Assembly: GCA_963750065.1 (NCBI GenBank)
Contig: CAVVPK010000001.1
Coordinates: forward strand, 1 to 64,000
DNA from: CAVSRC01 sp963750065
GTDB taxonomy: Bacteria; Pseudomonadota; Alphaproteobacteria; Rhizobiales; Kaistiaceae
Length of the DNA stretch: 64,000 nucleotides
Direction of reading: 5' to 3'
The notes under the pieces were generated by a model. It saw nothing but the letters and a program-made list of their open reading frames with translations. It searched no databases and was not told where the DNA came from. Shown one piece after another: positions 54,074 through 63,273 of this stretch. The position numbers and the translations under genes are program-made. How positions within the stretch are numbered: position 1 is the stretch's first letter; each line of letters begins with the position of its first letter.

Positions 54074-54442
54074 TCAGCTCTGCGCCGCCTTCAGCACCTC
54101 GTCAGGCGTCGAGGAAACCACTTCAACGTACTTCGGAATGAACTTGCGCCCCTCGATCAATCCGACGAACGCCGGCTTGATCTCATCCGCCAGGATCTTG
54201 CGGATGCGCGCATGCTCCTCGATGTCGCGCCACTCGGCGATGAGGAAGAAGCGGCCGGGGTTCTCGGTGTCCCGGCACAGAACTCCATCCTTCACCTGAG
54301 CCCAGGATTTGTGCATGGGGTTACCGTCGGAATAATCGAACTCCTCGAAGAGCCTGATGAACTCCGCCTCGCGGCCAGGTTCGACCGTGAAGTCATAGAT
54401 GTGAAGGAAGTTGCCTTTACTGGCGAGCGGTTCCTGAGCCAT
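54074..54442 (-). CDS. ABM-fold (quinol monooxygenase-like) protein
   Basis: 122 residues with the ferredoxin-like ABM pattern: NFLHIYDFTVEPGREAEFIRLFEEF, GRFFLIAEWRDIEEHARI and a late KFIPKYVEVV. Such proteins are small cofactor-free oxygenases or dimeric accessory proteins; the reaction here is unknown. ATG 54442 (MAQEPLASKG) is chosen; the frame from 54607 would run through the operator. First gene of the unit with maiA. Confidence 0.75.
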   Translation of the reverse strand: MAQEPLASKGNFLHIYDFTVEPGREAEFIRLFEEFDYSDGNPMHKSWAQVKDGVLCRDTENPGRFFLIAEWRDIEEHARIRKILADEIKPAFVGLIEGRKFIPKYVEVVSSTPDEVLKAAQS

Positions 54443-54474
54443 GGCGTTCCTTGCCGGGTGCGCAATGTGGAGAT

Positions 54475-54487
54475 AATCAGTATACCC
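54475..54487. promoter_or_regulatory. CAGTATAC-type operator candidate (site 2)
   Basis: AATCAGTATACCC in the divergent gap between the ABM-maiA unit (minus) and the MarR gene (plus), 150 bp before the MarR start. Position suits autoregulation and control of maiA. Confidence 0.55.
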
Positions 54488-54636
54488 CGGATCTTGCCAC
54501 GGGCAACTCGGGCTGACTTGCGGTTCTAATGGGGCCACCGCGACAGCCCGCCGTTGTTGCGCTGTCGACCGGGACAATGTCTGTTCGGCTGAAACCGCGC
54601 AGAGCATGACCGTGGCAACAACATTGCGGAGCGACG

Positions 54637-55218
54637 ATGACGGGGACTACAAGAGGCAAGAAAACGCGGGCGGGGAAGGCCTCCAGCGACAAGCGCGCGC
54701 ACGCCGAGCTCGCATCGGCCAGCGCCAACCCGGTGCTGACGGCGCTGGCGGAACGCTTTCCGCTGTGGAAGCGGCCCGGCTACCTGATCCGCCGGCTGCA
54801 CCAGATCCACTACGCCATCTTCTTCGAGGAGTGCGCAGACTTCGGCATCACCCCGGTGCAGTACGGACTGCTCACGGTTCTATCGACCAATCCGAATTCG
54901 GATCAGGTAGCGTTGGCGCATCTGGTCGGCATCGATCGCACCAATGTTGCCGATGTCCTGCGCCGGCTAGAGCGGCGAGGGCTGATCTCCCGTACAACCG
55001 CCCCGACCGACCGCCGCATGTTGCTAGCCTGTCTCACCCGCGAAGGCGAACGACTGGTCGAGGCAATGCACCCGGCGATGGCACGCGCGCAGGAGCGCCT
55101 GCTTGAGGCCCTCGGCAAGCGCGAGCGCGAGACGTTCGTAATGACGCTGATGCTCCTATTGGAGAGCAACAACAACCTCGCCCGGGCCCCCCTTGGGAGA
55201 GCGCGCGACGGCAATTGA
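54637..55218 (+). CDS. MarR-family transcriptional regulator of the catabolic cluster
   Basis: 193 residues. A Lys/Arg-rich N-terminal tail (TRGKKTRAGK) precedes a MarR core: GITPVQYGLLTVLS, then the winged helix DQVALAHLVGIDRTNVADVLRRLERRGLISRTTAPTDRRM. It is central in the cluster, and all surrounding promoter gaps carry the same palindromic motif, so it is the best candidate for the repressor. The ligand is probably the pathway substrate or its CoA ester, as in other MarR regulators of aromatic-acid pathways (inference). ATG 54637 with GCGGAG upstream. Confidence 0.9.
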   Translation: MTGTTRGKKTRAGKASSDKRAHAELASASANPVLTALAERFPLWKRPGYLIRRLHQIHYAIFFEECADFGITPVQYGLLTVLSTNPNSDQVALAHLVGIDRTNVADVLRRLERRGLISRTTAPTDRRMLLACLTREGERLVEAMHPAMARAQERLLEALGKRERETFVMTLMLLLESNNNLARAPLGRARDGN

Positions 55219-55256
55219 ACACGGCGGAGGGCAACCGGGGAACACCGCAATCCGCT

Positions 55257-55280
55257 GTATGCAGTATGGAGTATACCGAT
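55257..55280. promoter_or_regulatory. CAGTATAC-type operator candidate (site 3)
   Basis: Two half-site-like units, GCAGTATGG and AGTATACCGA, follow each other in 20 bp, about 40-60 bp after the MarR stop. A weaker match than the other sites; could be an auxiliary site of the ABC-transporter promoter. Confidence 0.4.
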
Positions 55281-55449
55281 TTTAAGGGGAAGAGCAAAAG
55301 TTCGCAGAACGGCCCAGGCAACCGCATCCCGCGCCGGCATCGTTGTCTGGCGCCATATGGCAATGATATTGCATGACATTTTCTTAAGCAGACGGGCCGA
55401 GGGCCGGACCGACGTGGTGGGGGAAGGTGGACGCAGATCGAAAAATCGT

Positions 55450-55473
55450 AAGTCGTCGGTATACTGACGACTT
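55450..55473. promoter_or_regulatory. Near-perfect 24-bp palindromic operator candidate (site 4)
   Basis: AAGTCGTC, GGTATACT, GACGACTT in direct succession: outer 8-bp arms perfectly complementary, core GTATAC palindromic, with one mismatched pair beside it. It lies 112 bp before the binding-protein gene and 26 bp before GAACATCG in the 366-bp gap 55219-55584, which contains nothing else I can support. The longest and most symmetric copy of the motif. Confidence 0.65.
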
Positions 55474-55584
55474 GACTCCTTTTCTGAGCGACTCCAATCT
55501 GCTGCCCGGGGAACATCGTCAATCCGCACTGCCCGGCCGCACGAGCGGGGACGGGATTGTTGCTTCAGGAACAAGGAGCGGACG

Positions 55585-57066
55585 ATGAAGGCGTTAAACC
55601 TGATTTCCGGCGTGGCGCTGGCCGCCATGACGGTGCTCGCCACGGCGACAGCGTATGCCGGCGATATAACGATCGCCATTGGATCGGAGCCTTCGACGCT
55701 CGATCCACAACTGCGCGACGATGGCGGCGAGCGCGCGATCAATGACAACATCTACGAGACGCTGATGGCGCGGACGCCTGACGCGAAGCTGGTTCCGGGG
55801 CTGGCGGCCGCTGTTCCGGTTCAGAAGAACCCGACCACGTGGGAATTCAAGCTCCGCCCGAACATCTCGTTCACCGACGGCGAGCCCTTCAATGCCGACG
55901 CCGTCGTTGCCAGTGTCACGCGCATCATCAATCCGGCATTCAAGTCGGAGCAGGCTTCCTATTTCAGCACGATTGACGGCGCCAAGAAGGTCGACGACCT
56001 CACAGTCTACATCACCACGAACGGCCCGGATCCCATTCTACCGGCACGCATGTACTGGATGAAGATGATCCCGGCGAAGTACTCGACCGATCCGAACTTC
56101 GCTTCGCATCCGATCGGCACCGGTCCTTACGTCTTTGATAGCTGGTCGCGTGGCGAAAACATCGTCCTCAAGGCCAATCCCGACTACTGGGGCGGCGCGC
56201 CTTCGATCGGCAAGGTCACCTACCGCTTCATCGGCGAGCCGGGGACCCGTCTCTCCGGTCTGATGGCCGGCGAACTGGACCTCATAACCAACCTCCTGCC
56301 CGAATTCACCAAGCAGGTGCCGAAGTTTGCCGCTGTTCAGGGCCTCGAAACCTCGGTGATCGTGCTGTCCACGGAGAACCCGTCGACCAAGGATCCGCGC
56401 GTCCGCGAAGCGTTGAACCTCGCCATTGACCGCGACGCTCTGGCCAAGGATCTGTTCGACGGCTACGCCAAGGTAACGCAGGGCCAGCTTGTCAATCCGA
56501 AGGCGTTCGGCTTCAACACGGCTCTCAAGCCCTATCCGTATGATCCCAAGAAGGCGGCCGCGCTCATCAAGGAAGCGGGTGCGGAAGGAAGCACGATCAC
56601 GCTCGAGGGCGAGTCGGGTCGCTGGCTGAAAGATCGCGAGACGATCGAAGCCGTGGCGGCCTACTGGACCAAGATCGGCCTGAAGGTCGACGTGCACATC
56701 AGCGAATTCGGCGAATATCTGAACCGCCTGTTCGACAAGAAGCATCGCCCGGACGCGATCTTTGTCGCCAACTCCGACGAGTTGCTCGACGCTGACCGCG
56801 CCGTCACCTCTGCCTATGAGGCCGGCGCCAGCTACGCCTCCAACAACGACCAGCAGATGGTGGCGGAAGCCAAGGCGGCCAGGACCGAGACCGATCCGGT
56901 CAAGCGCGCGAAGATGTACGACGAAATCACAAAGAAGGCGTACGACGACAACTACCTTGCTCCGCTCCTGAACGAAGAAGACATCTATGGCTTTTCCAAG
57001 CGGCTTGAATGGACGCCGCGGGTGGATGCCAAGCTTCTCGTCAAGGAAATGAAGACAACGGACTAG
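55585..57066 (+). CDS. ABC transporter substrate-binding protein (peptide/glutathione type)
   Basis: 493 residues, family 5 solute-binding protein. A signal peptide (LISGVALAAMTVLATATAYA, cleavage before GDITIAIG) gives a periplasmic location. SEPSTLDPQLRDDGG, the family signature region VSTVTR-like VASVTRIINPAF, GTGPYVFDSWSRGENI and LSTENPSTKDPRVREALNLAID are typical. Homologues bind di- and oligopeptides, glutathione, nickel or opines; specificity is not readable here, but the GGT-type gene downstream favours gamma-glutamyl compounds (inference). ATG 55585 with AAGGAG upstream. Confidence 0.92.
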   Translation: MKALNLISGVALAAMTVLATATAYAGDITIAIGSEPSTLDPQLRDDGGERAINDNIYETLMARTPDAKLVPGLAAAVPVQKNPTTWEFKLRPNISFTDGEPFNADAVVASVTRIINPAFKSEQASYFSTIDGAKKVDDLTVYITTNGPDPILPARMYWMKMIPAKYSTDPNFASHPIGTGPYVFDSWSRGENIVLKANPDYWGGAPSIGKVTYRFIGEPGTRLSGLMAGELDLITNLLPEFTKQVPKFAAVQGLETSVIVLSTENPSTKDPRVREALNLAIDRDALAKDLFDGYAKVTQGQLVNPKAFGFNTALKPYPYDPKKAAALIKEAGAEGSTITLEGESGRWLKDRETIEAVAAYWTKIGLKVDVHISEFGEYLNRLFDKKHRPDAIFVANSDELLDADRAVTSAYEAGASYASNNDQQMVAEAKAARTETDPVKRAKMYDEITKKAYDDNYLAPLLNEEDIYGFSKRLEWTPRVDAKLLVKEMKTTD

Positions 57067-57096
57067 AGACGACCTGAAGGGGACGGTAGGGGCAGC

Positions 57097-58017
57097 ATGA
57101 TCCGATTTCTGATCCGCCGAATCGGCCAGGGTTTGTTGGTCGTCCTTGGCGTAACGATGGTTGTCTTCGTGGCCACACGGCTGGTCGGCGACCCAGTGAA
57201 GGTCATGCTGCCCCTTTCCGCTACGGACCAGCAACGCGCTGCGTTTGAACACCAACTGGGGCTCGACAAGCCAATCAGCGAGCAGTTCGTCTCCTTCGTT
57301 GGCGACCTGGTCACCTTCAACTTCGGCGACAGCCTGTGGCAGCGGCGGCCGGCGATGGCCATTGTCGGCCAGCATCTGCCTTTGACCCTGATCCTCATCG
57401 CCTGCAGCCTGGGGCTGGCGATCACGCTCGCGGTGCCCTTGGGCGCGTTCGCCGCCTTGCGACCCGGAGGCGTTGCCGACCGTTTAACCACCTTCGGCGG
57501 GCTCCTCGGCCTGTCGGTCCCGCAGTTCTGGATGGGGCTGATGCTGATCGTCTTCTTCGCCGTGAAACTGCGCGTCCTACCAACTTCGGGCATCGGCGGG
57601 CCCAGTCATATCGTCCTGCCCGCGGTCACCATGGCGCTGCCCAGCCTGGCGCGGCTGATGATGATGGTTCGCTCGTCGGTGATCGACGAGCTCAACCAAC
57701 AATACATTCGCACGGCGCGGGCCAAGGGGCTGCATTTCGCCCAGGTGCTGTTTGGTCACGCGATGCGCAACGCGCTGGTTCCCTTCCTGACGCTGGCCGG
57801 CTGGGAGTTCATCAACGCGCTTGCCGGCTACACCGTCGTGGTGGAGAGCGTGTTCGCCTGGCCGGGCCTCGGCCTGACCGCGCTCAAAGCAATCGATCAC
57901 AGCGATCTGTTCCTCTTGCAGGCGATTGTCTTCACGGTCGCGATCATCATCGTCATCGTCAACATTGCGATGGATGTCGTCTACAAGGCGATCGATCCGC
58001 GCATCAAGCTGGCCTGA
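57097..58017 (+). CDS. ABC transporter permease (DppB/GsiC type)
   Basis: 306 residues with six membrane helices. N-terminal FLIRRIGQGLLVVLGVTMVVF; the EAA loop reads YIRTARAKGLHFAQVLFGHAMRNALVP. Partner of the DppC-type permease 3 bp downstream. Second gene of the importer operon. Confidence 0.93.
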   Translation: MIRFLIRRIGQGLLVVLGVTMVVFVATRLVGDPVKVMLPLSATDQQRAAFEHQLGLDKPISEQFVSFVGDLVTFNFGDSLWQRRPAMAIVGQHLPLTLILIACSLGLAITLAVPLGAFAALRPGGVADRLTTFGGLLGLSVPQFWMGLMLIVFFAVKLRVLPTSGIGGPSHIVLPAVTMALPSLARLMMMVRSSVIDELNQQYIRTARAKGLHFAQVLFGHAMRNALVPFLTLAGWEFINALAGYTVVVESVFAWPGLGLTALKAIDHSDLFLLQAIVFTVAIIIVIVNIAMDVVYKAIDPRIKLA

Positions 58018-58020
58018 GCC

Positions 58021-58985
58021 ATGGCTGTGACCAACGCAGCGCCGGCGGGCGCGACCCACACGCAGCGCAGCAAGGTGTGGATGCTTTCCGAGGAGCTGTG
58101 GCGCGACAAGGCTGGATTCATCGGCTTCCTCGTGATCGTGCTTCTGGTGACGATGGCAATCTTCGCGCCGCTGCTCGCCCCGTACGATCCCGCCGCCCAG
58201 GACCTGATCGCCCGGCTGAAGCCGCCGGCGTGGCTCGCCGGCGGCGACTGGGCGCATCCGCTCGGCACCGACCAGCTCGGCCGCGACATCCTTTCGCGCG
58301 TGATCTTCGGCGCCCGAGCCTCGCTGACGGTCGGCGTCTCGGTGGTCGCCTGCGCCGGTACCTTCGGCGTGATGCTCGGCCTGCTCGCCGGCTTCATGGG
58401 CGGCCGCACCGATCTCTTCATCATGCGCGCGGTCGACGTGCAGGTCGCCTTTCCCGGCCTGCTGCTGATCATCCTGGTCGTTTCGGTGGTCGGCCCGGGG
58501 CTGGTGACGACAATCGTCGTCCTGGCGCTCACCAACTGGATGGTCTACGCACGCGTCATACGCGGCATCGTGCTCTCCGTGCGCCAGACCGCATACGTCG
58601 AAGCCGCGGAAATGATCGGCTGCAGGCCGGTACGCGTCATCTTCAAGCACATCCTACCCAACCTCACCTCGCCGCTGCTGACGCTGGGCATCCTCGAATT
58701 CACCAATATTGTGCTGGCCGAGGCGGCGCTGTCGTTCCTCGGCCTCGGCATCCAGCCGCCGGCGACGAGCTGGGGCCTCGATGTCGCGTCAGGCAAGAAC
58801 TACCTGTTCGTCGCCTGGTGGCTGGTTGCCTTTCCGGGCCTGTCGATCTCGGTGACGGTGCTGGCGATCAACCTGTTCGCCAACTGGCTGCGCGTGACCA
58901 CCGACCCGCAGGAGCGCGAGAAGCGCTTCGCCCGCGCCAAGGCCGCCGAGCGGCGCCAACACCGCCGTCCGCTCGAGGTTCGAAC

Positions 58986-58989
<4 letters not shown>
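58021..58989 (+). CDS. ABC transporter permease (DppC/GsiD type)
   Basis: 322 residues: N-terminal helix (GFIGFLVIVLLVTMAIFAPLLAP), HPLGTDQLGRDILSRVIFGAR, and the EAA loop YVEAAEMIGCRPVRVIFKHILPN. Start ATG 58021 lies 3 bp after the previous stop; its TGA overlaps the next gene (GTGA). Confidence 0.93.
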
Positions 58990-60002
<1,013 letters not shown>

Positions 60003-60011
60003 AGCCGGCTG

Positions 60012-61016
60012 ATGAGCGACGCATCCCCCAGCACCACCATGCCGCAGGAGCCGCTTCTCAGCGTCAACGGCCTGAGTGTGTCCTATGACGGCGGCCGGTC
60101 TGGATGGTGGGGCAAGAAACGCAGTATCGGCGCGCTCGACGGCGTCTCCTTCGACATCTATCGCGGCGAGACCCTGGGGCTGGTTGGCGAATCGGGCTGC
60201 GGCAAGACGACGACCGGCCGCGCGGTCCTGCGCCGGATCGACGTTACTGCCGGAACGATCCGGTTCCAGGGGCACGACATCACCCATGCGAACGGTGTCG
60301 CGCTCCGCCAACTCCGCCGCCATATGCAACTCGTCTTTCAGGACCCCTATGCCAGCCTAAATCCACGGATGCGGGTGCTGGACATCGTCGCCGAACCGCT
60401 GATTGCCCACGGCTTCGTGCGCAAGTCCGAGGAGGCGCGCGACGAGATCGGCGAGTTGCTGCGCGTCGTCGGCCTGCCGCACGACGCCCACGACCGCTTT
60501 CCCCACGCCTTCAGCGGCGGCCAGCGCCAGCGCATAGGCATCGCGCGCGCTCTGGCGCTGAAACCGGAATTCATCGTCGCCGACGAGCCGGTCTCTGCGC
60601 TCGACGTTTCGGTGCGGGCGCAGGTGGTGAACCTCTTGCAAGACCTGCAGCAGGAACTGGGGCTCAGCTACCTGTTCATCGCCCACGATCTCAGCGTCGT
60701 GCGGCACATCTCGCACCGCATCGCGATCCTCTATTCGGGCCGGCTGGTCGAGATCGCCAATCGCGACGATCTATACGAAAACCCGCTGCATCCGTATACC
60801 GAGGCGCTGCTGTCGGCCGTGCCGGTGCCGCACCCAAAGACGCAGCGCGCACGTAAGCGCATTGTCTATCGTGGCGAACTCCCCGATCCCGGCCATTGGC
60901 CTTCCGGCTGCCATTTCCACAGCCGCTGCCCGCTGGCCACCGAGCGCTGCCTGCTGCACGCGCCACCGCTGCTTGAACGCACATCGGGACACTTCGTCGC
61001 TTGCTGGAACCGGTAG
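60012..61016 (+). CDS. ABC transporter ATP-binding protein (DppF type)
   Basis: 334 residues. Walker A GESGCGKTT, signature FSGGQRQRIGIARAL, Walker B IVADEPVSALD, H-loop IAHDLS; C-terminal extension with CHFHSRCPLATERC. Second ATPase of the importer, 9 bp after the first. The five-gene order (binding protein, two permeases, two ATPases) is complete. Confidence 0.92.
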   Translation: MSDASPSTTMPQEPLLSVNGLSVSYDGGRSGWWGKKRSIGALDGVSFDIYRGETLGLVGESGCGKTTTGRAVLRRIDVTAGTIRFQGHDITHANGVALRQLRRHMQLVFQDPYASLNPRMRVLDIVAEPLIAHGFVRKSEEARDEIGELLRVVGLPHDAHDRFPHAFSGGQRQRIGIARALALKPEFIVADEPVSALDVSVRAQVVNLLQDLQQELGLSYLFIAHDLSVVRHISHRIAILYSGRLVEIANRDDLYENPLHPYTEALLSAVPVPHPKTQRARKRIVYRGELPDPGHWPSGCHFHSRCPLATERCLLHAPPLLERTSGHFVACWNR

Positions 61017-61033
61017 CGGTCGGCCCGTCGACC

Positions 61034-62503
61034 TCACAGACCGCGCGCGACGCCGTCCTTGCGCTTGTCCGAGCCGCCAAGCAGCGAACCGTCGGCCGCG
61101 CGCATCACAAACTGTGCTCCGCCGAAATCGCTGCGGCCGCCGAGCTCGCCGATCCCGGCCGGCGCCCCGTAGCCGGCCGCGCGTAGCACTCGGATGACCG
61201 GTTCAGGCGTGCCTTGCTCGATCGCGAGCATATTGTCGGGCTCCAGTCGCCAGCGCGGTGCGTCAATGGCCGCCTGAAGCGGCTCGCCCCATGCGGCCAA
61301 GCGCAGCATCATCTGGACGTGCCCCTGTGGCTGCATGGCGCCGCCGACGACGCCGAAGCCGGCATGAAAGCGACCGCCGGAGAGCGCCGCCGCCGGAATC
61401 ACGGTGTGATAGGCGCGCTTGCTCGGAGCGGGGCCGTTGACGTGTCCCGGCTGCGCAAACCCTGAACCGCGATTTTGCAGGACGAAGCCGAAGCCCGGCA
61501 CGCCGATGCCCGAGCCGAAACGCTTGAACACGCTGCTCATCAGCGTGATCGCCAACCCGTCGCGGTCGACGATGACCGTGCACACCGTATTGCCGGCGGG
61601 ATCGGCGACGGTCTCGCGGGCACGCTCCAGCCCCGCCGCAACGGCCCCGACGGCGGCGACGATCGTGCCCGGATCGTCGGGCTCCAGCGGAAGCTTATCG
61701 AGCGCCGTCAGCGCGTCGAGCACGGCGACGCCATGGGTGTTGGGCGGGCATTCCAGGATCGTGAGGCCGCGGAATGTTGCCGAGACCGGCTCGGTAAAGT
61801 CGCCGGTGTGGGCTGCAAAATCGGCAGCGGCCAGCACGCCGTCATGGGCGGCGACGGCGCCGGCGGCGGCCTCGGCCACGGCGCCACGGTAGAAGGCATC
61901 GGGCCCGTCCGCCGCAATGGCACGGAGCAGGGCACCAAGTTCGGGATTGGCAAAGCGGTCGCCCGCGGCCGGCGTGTTGCCGGCACGGAAGACCGCCGCG
62001 CTGGTCGCATCCGTCTTAAGAACAGGCTCAAACAGTTTCCATTCGCGGGCGCAGATGGGTCCCACCGCGAAGCCTTGCTCGGCAAGGGCGATCGCGGCGG
62101 TGAAAAGGTGCGCCCAGTCGATCCGCCCATAGCGCCGGTGGAGGTCATGCCAGCCACGCACGACACCCGGCACCGTCACCGAAAGCGGATGACGCTCGGG
62201 AATGCGGTGGCCGGGCAGGCCCGCGACCAGCTCGGCAATGAGCGCGGCCGGCGACCGGCCAGTGCCGTTGTAGCTCCGCGGCGTCCCGTCAGGCTCGACG
62301 ATCATGGCAAGCAGGTCACCGCCGACACTGGTCGCCATCGGCTCGACAAGGCCAAGGACCGCGTCGGCGGCGATCGCCGCGTCGACTGCGCTGCCGCCGT
62401 TATTGAGCACCGCGACAGCGGCCTCCGCGGCGTAGGGACTGCCGGTCGCCACCATGCAGGTGGCGGCGGAAACGCCGTTCGGATCGAGGGGCACGTCGGG
62501 CAT
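61034..62503 (-). CDS. Gamma-glutamyltranspeptidase family protein
   Basis: 489 residues, Ntn-hydrolase superfamily. Large-subunit block MVATGSPYAAEAAVAVLNNGGSAVDAAIA, substrate Arg region, NTHGVAVLDAL; the likely autocleavage/nucleophile Thr lies in GNTVCTVIVDRDG near residue 303-304, followed by SSVFKRFGSGIGVPGFGFVLQN. No signal peptide, so it is a cytoplasmic member (YwrD-like) that could hydrolyse imported gamma-glutamyl compounds. Convergent with the importer operon (18-bp gap) and divergent from the HbpS-type gene. ATG 62503. Confidence 0.88.
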   Translation of the reverse strand: MPDVPLDPNGVSAATCMVATGSPYAAEAAVAVLNNGGSAVDAAIAADAVLGLVEPMATSVGGDLLAMIVEPDGTPRSYNGTGRSPAALIAELVAGLPGHRIPERHPLSVTVPGVVRGWHDLHRRYGRIDWAHLFTAAIALAEQGFAVGPICAREWKLFEPVLKTDATSAAVFRAGNTPAAGDRFANPELGALLRAIAADGPDAFYRGAVAEAAAGAVAAHDGVLAAADFAAHTGDFTEPVSATFRGLTILECPPNTHGVAVLDALTALDKLPLEPDDPGTIVAAVGAVAAGLERARETVADPAGNTVCTVIVDRDGLAITLMSSVFKRFGSGIGVPGFGFVLQNRGSGFAQPGHVNGPAPSKRAYHTVIPAAALSGGRFHAGFGVVGGAMQPQGHVQMMLRLAAWGEPLQAAIDAPRWRLEPDNMLAIEQGTPEPVIRVLRAAGYGAPAGIGELGGRSDFGGAQFVMRAADGSLLGGSDKRKDGVARGL

Positions 62504-62690
62504 GTAATCACCGTTTGTCTGGCATGGGGGAGGGGAGATCGCGGAGGAGAGCGCGTTGCGCGCCCCGTATTCCAGCCGCCGCGGCGCCGCCCGGGCAGAT
62601 AACCGACCCGGATCCGGGACACGGCCATGACCAAGGAAACGGTACTGCGCGGCATACTCGGGTCATTTCAGCCTTTCCCCCGGGGGCAAT

Positions 62691-62706
62691 CGTCAGTATA
62701 CTGTAT
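62691..62706. promoter_or_regulatory. CAGTATAC-type operator candidate (site 5)
   Basis: CGTCAGTATACTGTAT contains the perfect palindrome CAGTA/TACTG (62694-62703), 41 bp before the GTG of the HbpS-type gene in the divergent gap with the GGT-type gene. Shares CGTCAGTATAC with the reverse strand of site 4. Confidence 0.6.
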
Positions 62707-62743
62707 CCAATTTCTGCGAGACTCCAAGAGCACTGGGGGAATT

Positions 62744-63223
62744 GTGAAGACGACGCTTAAGCTTGAAACCCGTGAGGCCCGCACCATGGCCGACGCCGCG
62801 CTGCGCAAGGCCGCCGAAATCGGCGTGGCGGAGACGGTCTGTATCGCTGATGCCGGCGGCTGTCCAATCGTGCTGGAGCGGATGGACGGTGCCCGCGTGA
62901 CCGGGCCGCAGATCGCCTGGAACAAGGCCTTCACCGCCGCCGGACACCGCCGCTCGACCCATCTGTTCACCACTCCGCCCAACGGGCCGGCCCTGCCCGG
63001 CAACGAGGCCTTCGGCATCCAGCTGTCCTTCGAGGGCCGGTTCGCGGCCTTTGTCGGCGGCTATCCGGTCGTGATCGACGATGAGGTGGTCGGTGCCGTG
63101 GGCATGAGCGGCGGCAATGGCGAGCAGGACACCGCCTGCGGTCTCGCTGCGCTTCAGGCGCTGAAGGATCTGCTCGCGCCCGAGGGCCATGACGTGCTGG
63201 TCCGGGCGGACATCAAGAAATAG
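62744..63223 (+). CDS. HbpS/GlcG family protein (haem-degrading-like)
   Basis: 159 residues of the GlcG/HbpS (Haem_degrading) fold: ARTMADAALRKAAEIGV, CIADAGGCPIVLERMDGA, AWNKAFTAAGHRRSTHLF, GGYPVVIDDEVVGAVGMSGG. Members sit in many catabolic operons; the role is uncertain (haem binding, accessory protein, or small-molecule isomerisation). The GTG start 62744 (VKTTLKLETREA) with GGGGGA upstream is chosen because the longer frame from 62627 would run through operator site 5. Confidence 0.82.
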   Translation: MKTTLKLETREARTMADAALRKAAEIGVAETVCIADAGGCPIVLERMDGARVTGPQIAWNKAFTAAGHRRSTHLFTTPPNGPALPGNEAFGIQLSFEGRFAAFVGGYPVVIDDEVVGAVGMSGGNGEQDTACGLAALQALKDLLAPEGHDVLVRADIKK

Positions 63224-63273
63224 GCATCCCCAGCTGCACGGAATGTGAACGCCAAAGACGACGGAGGGTGCGG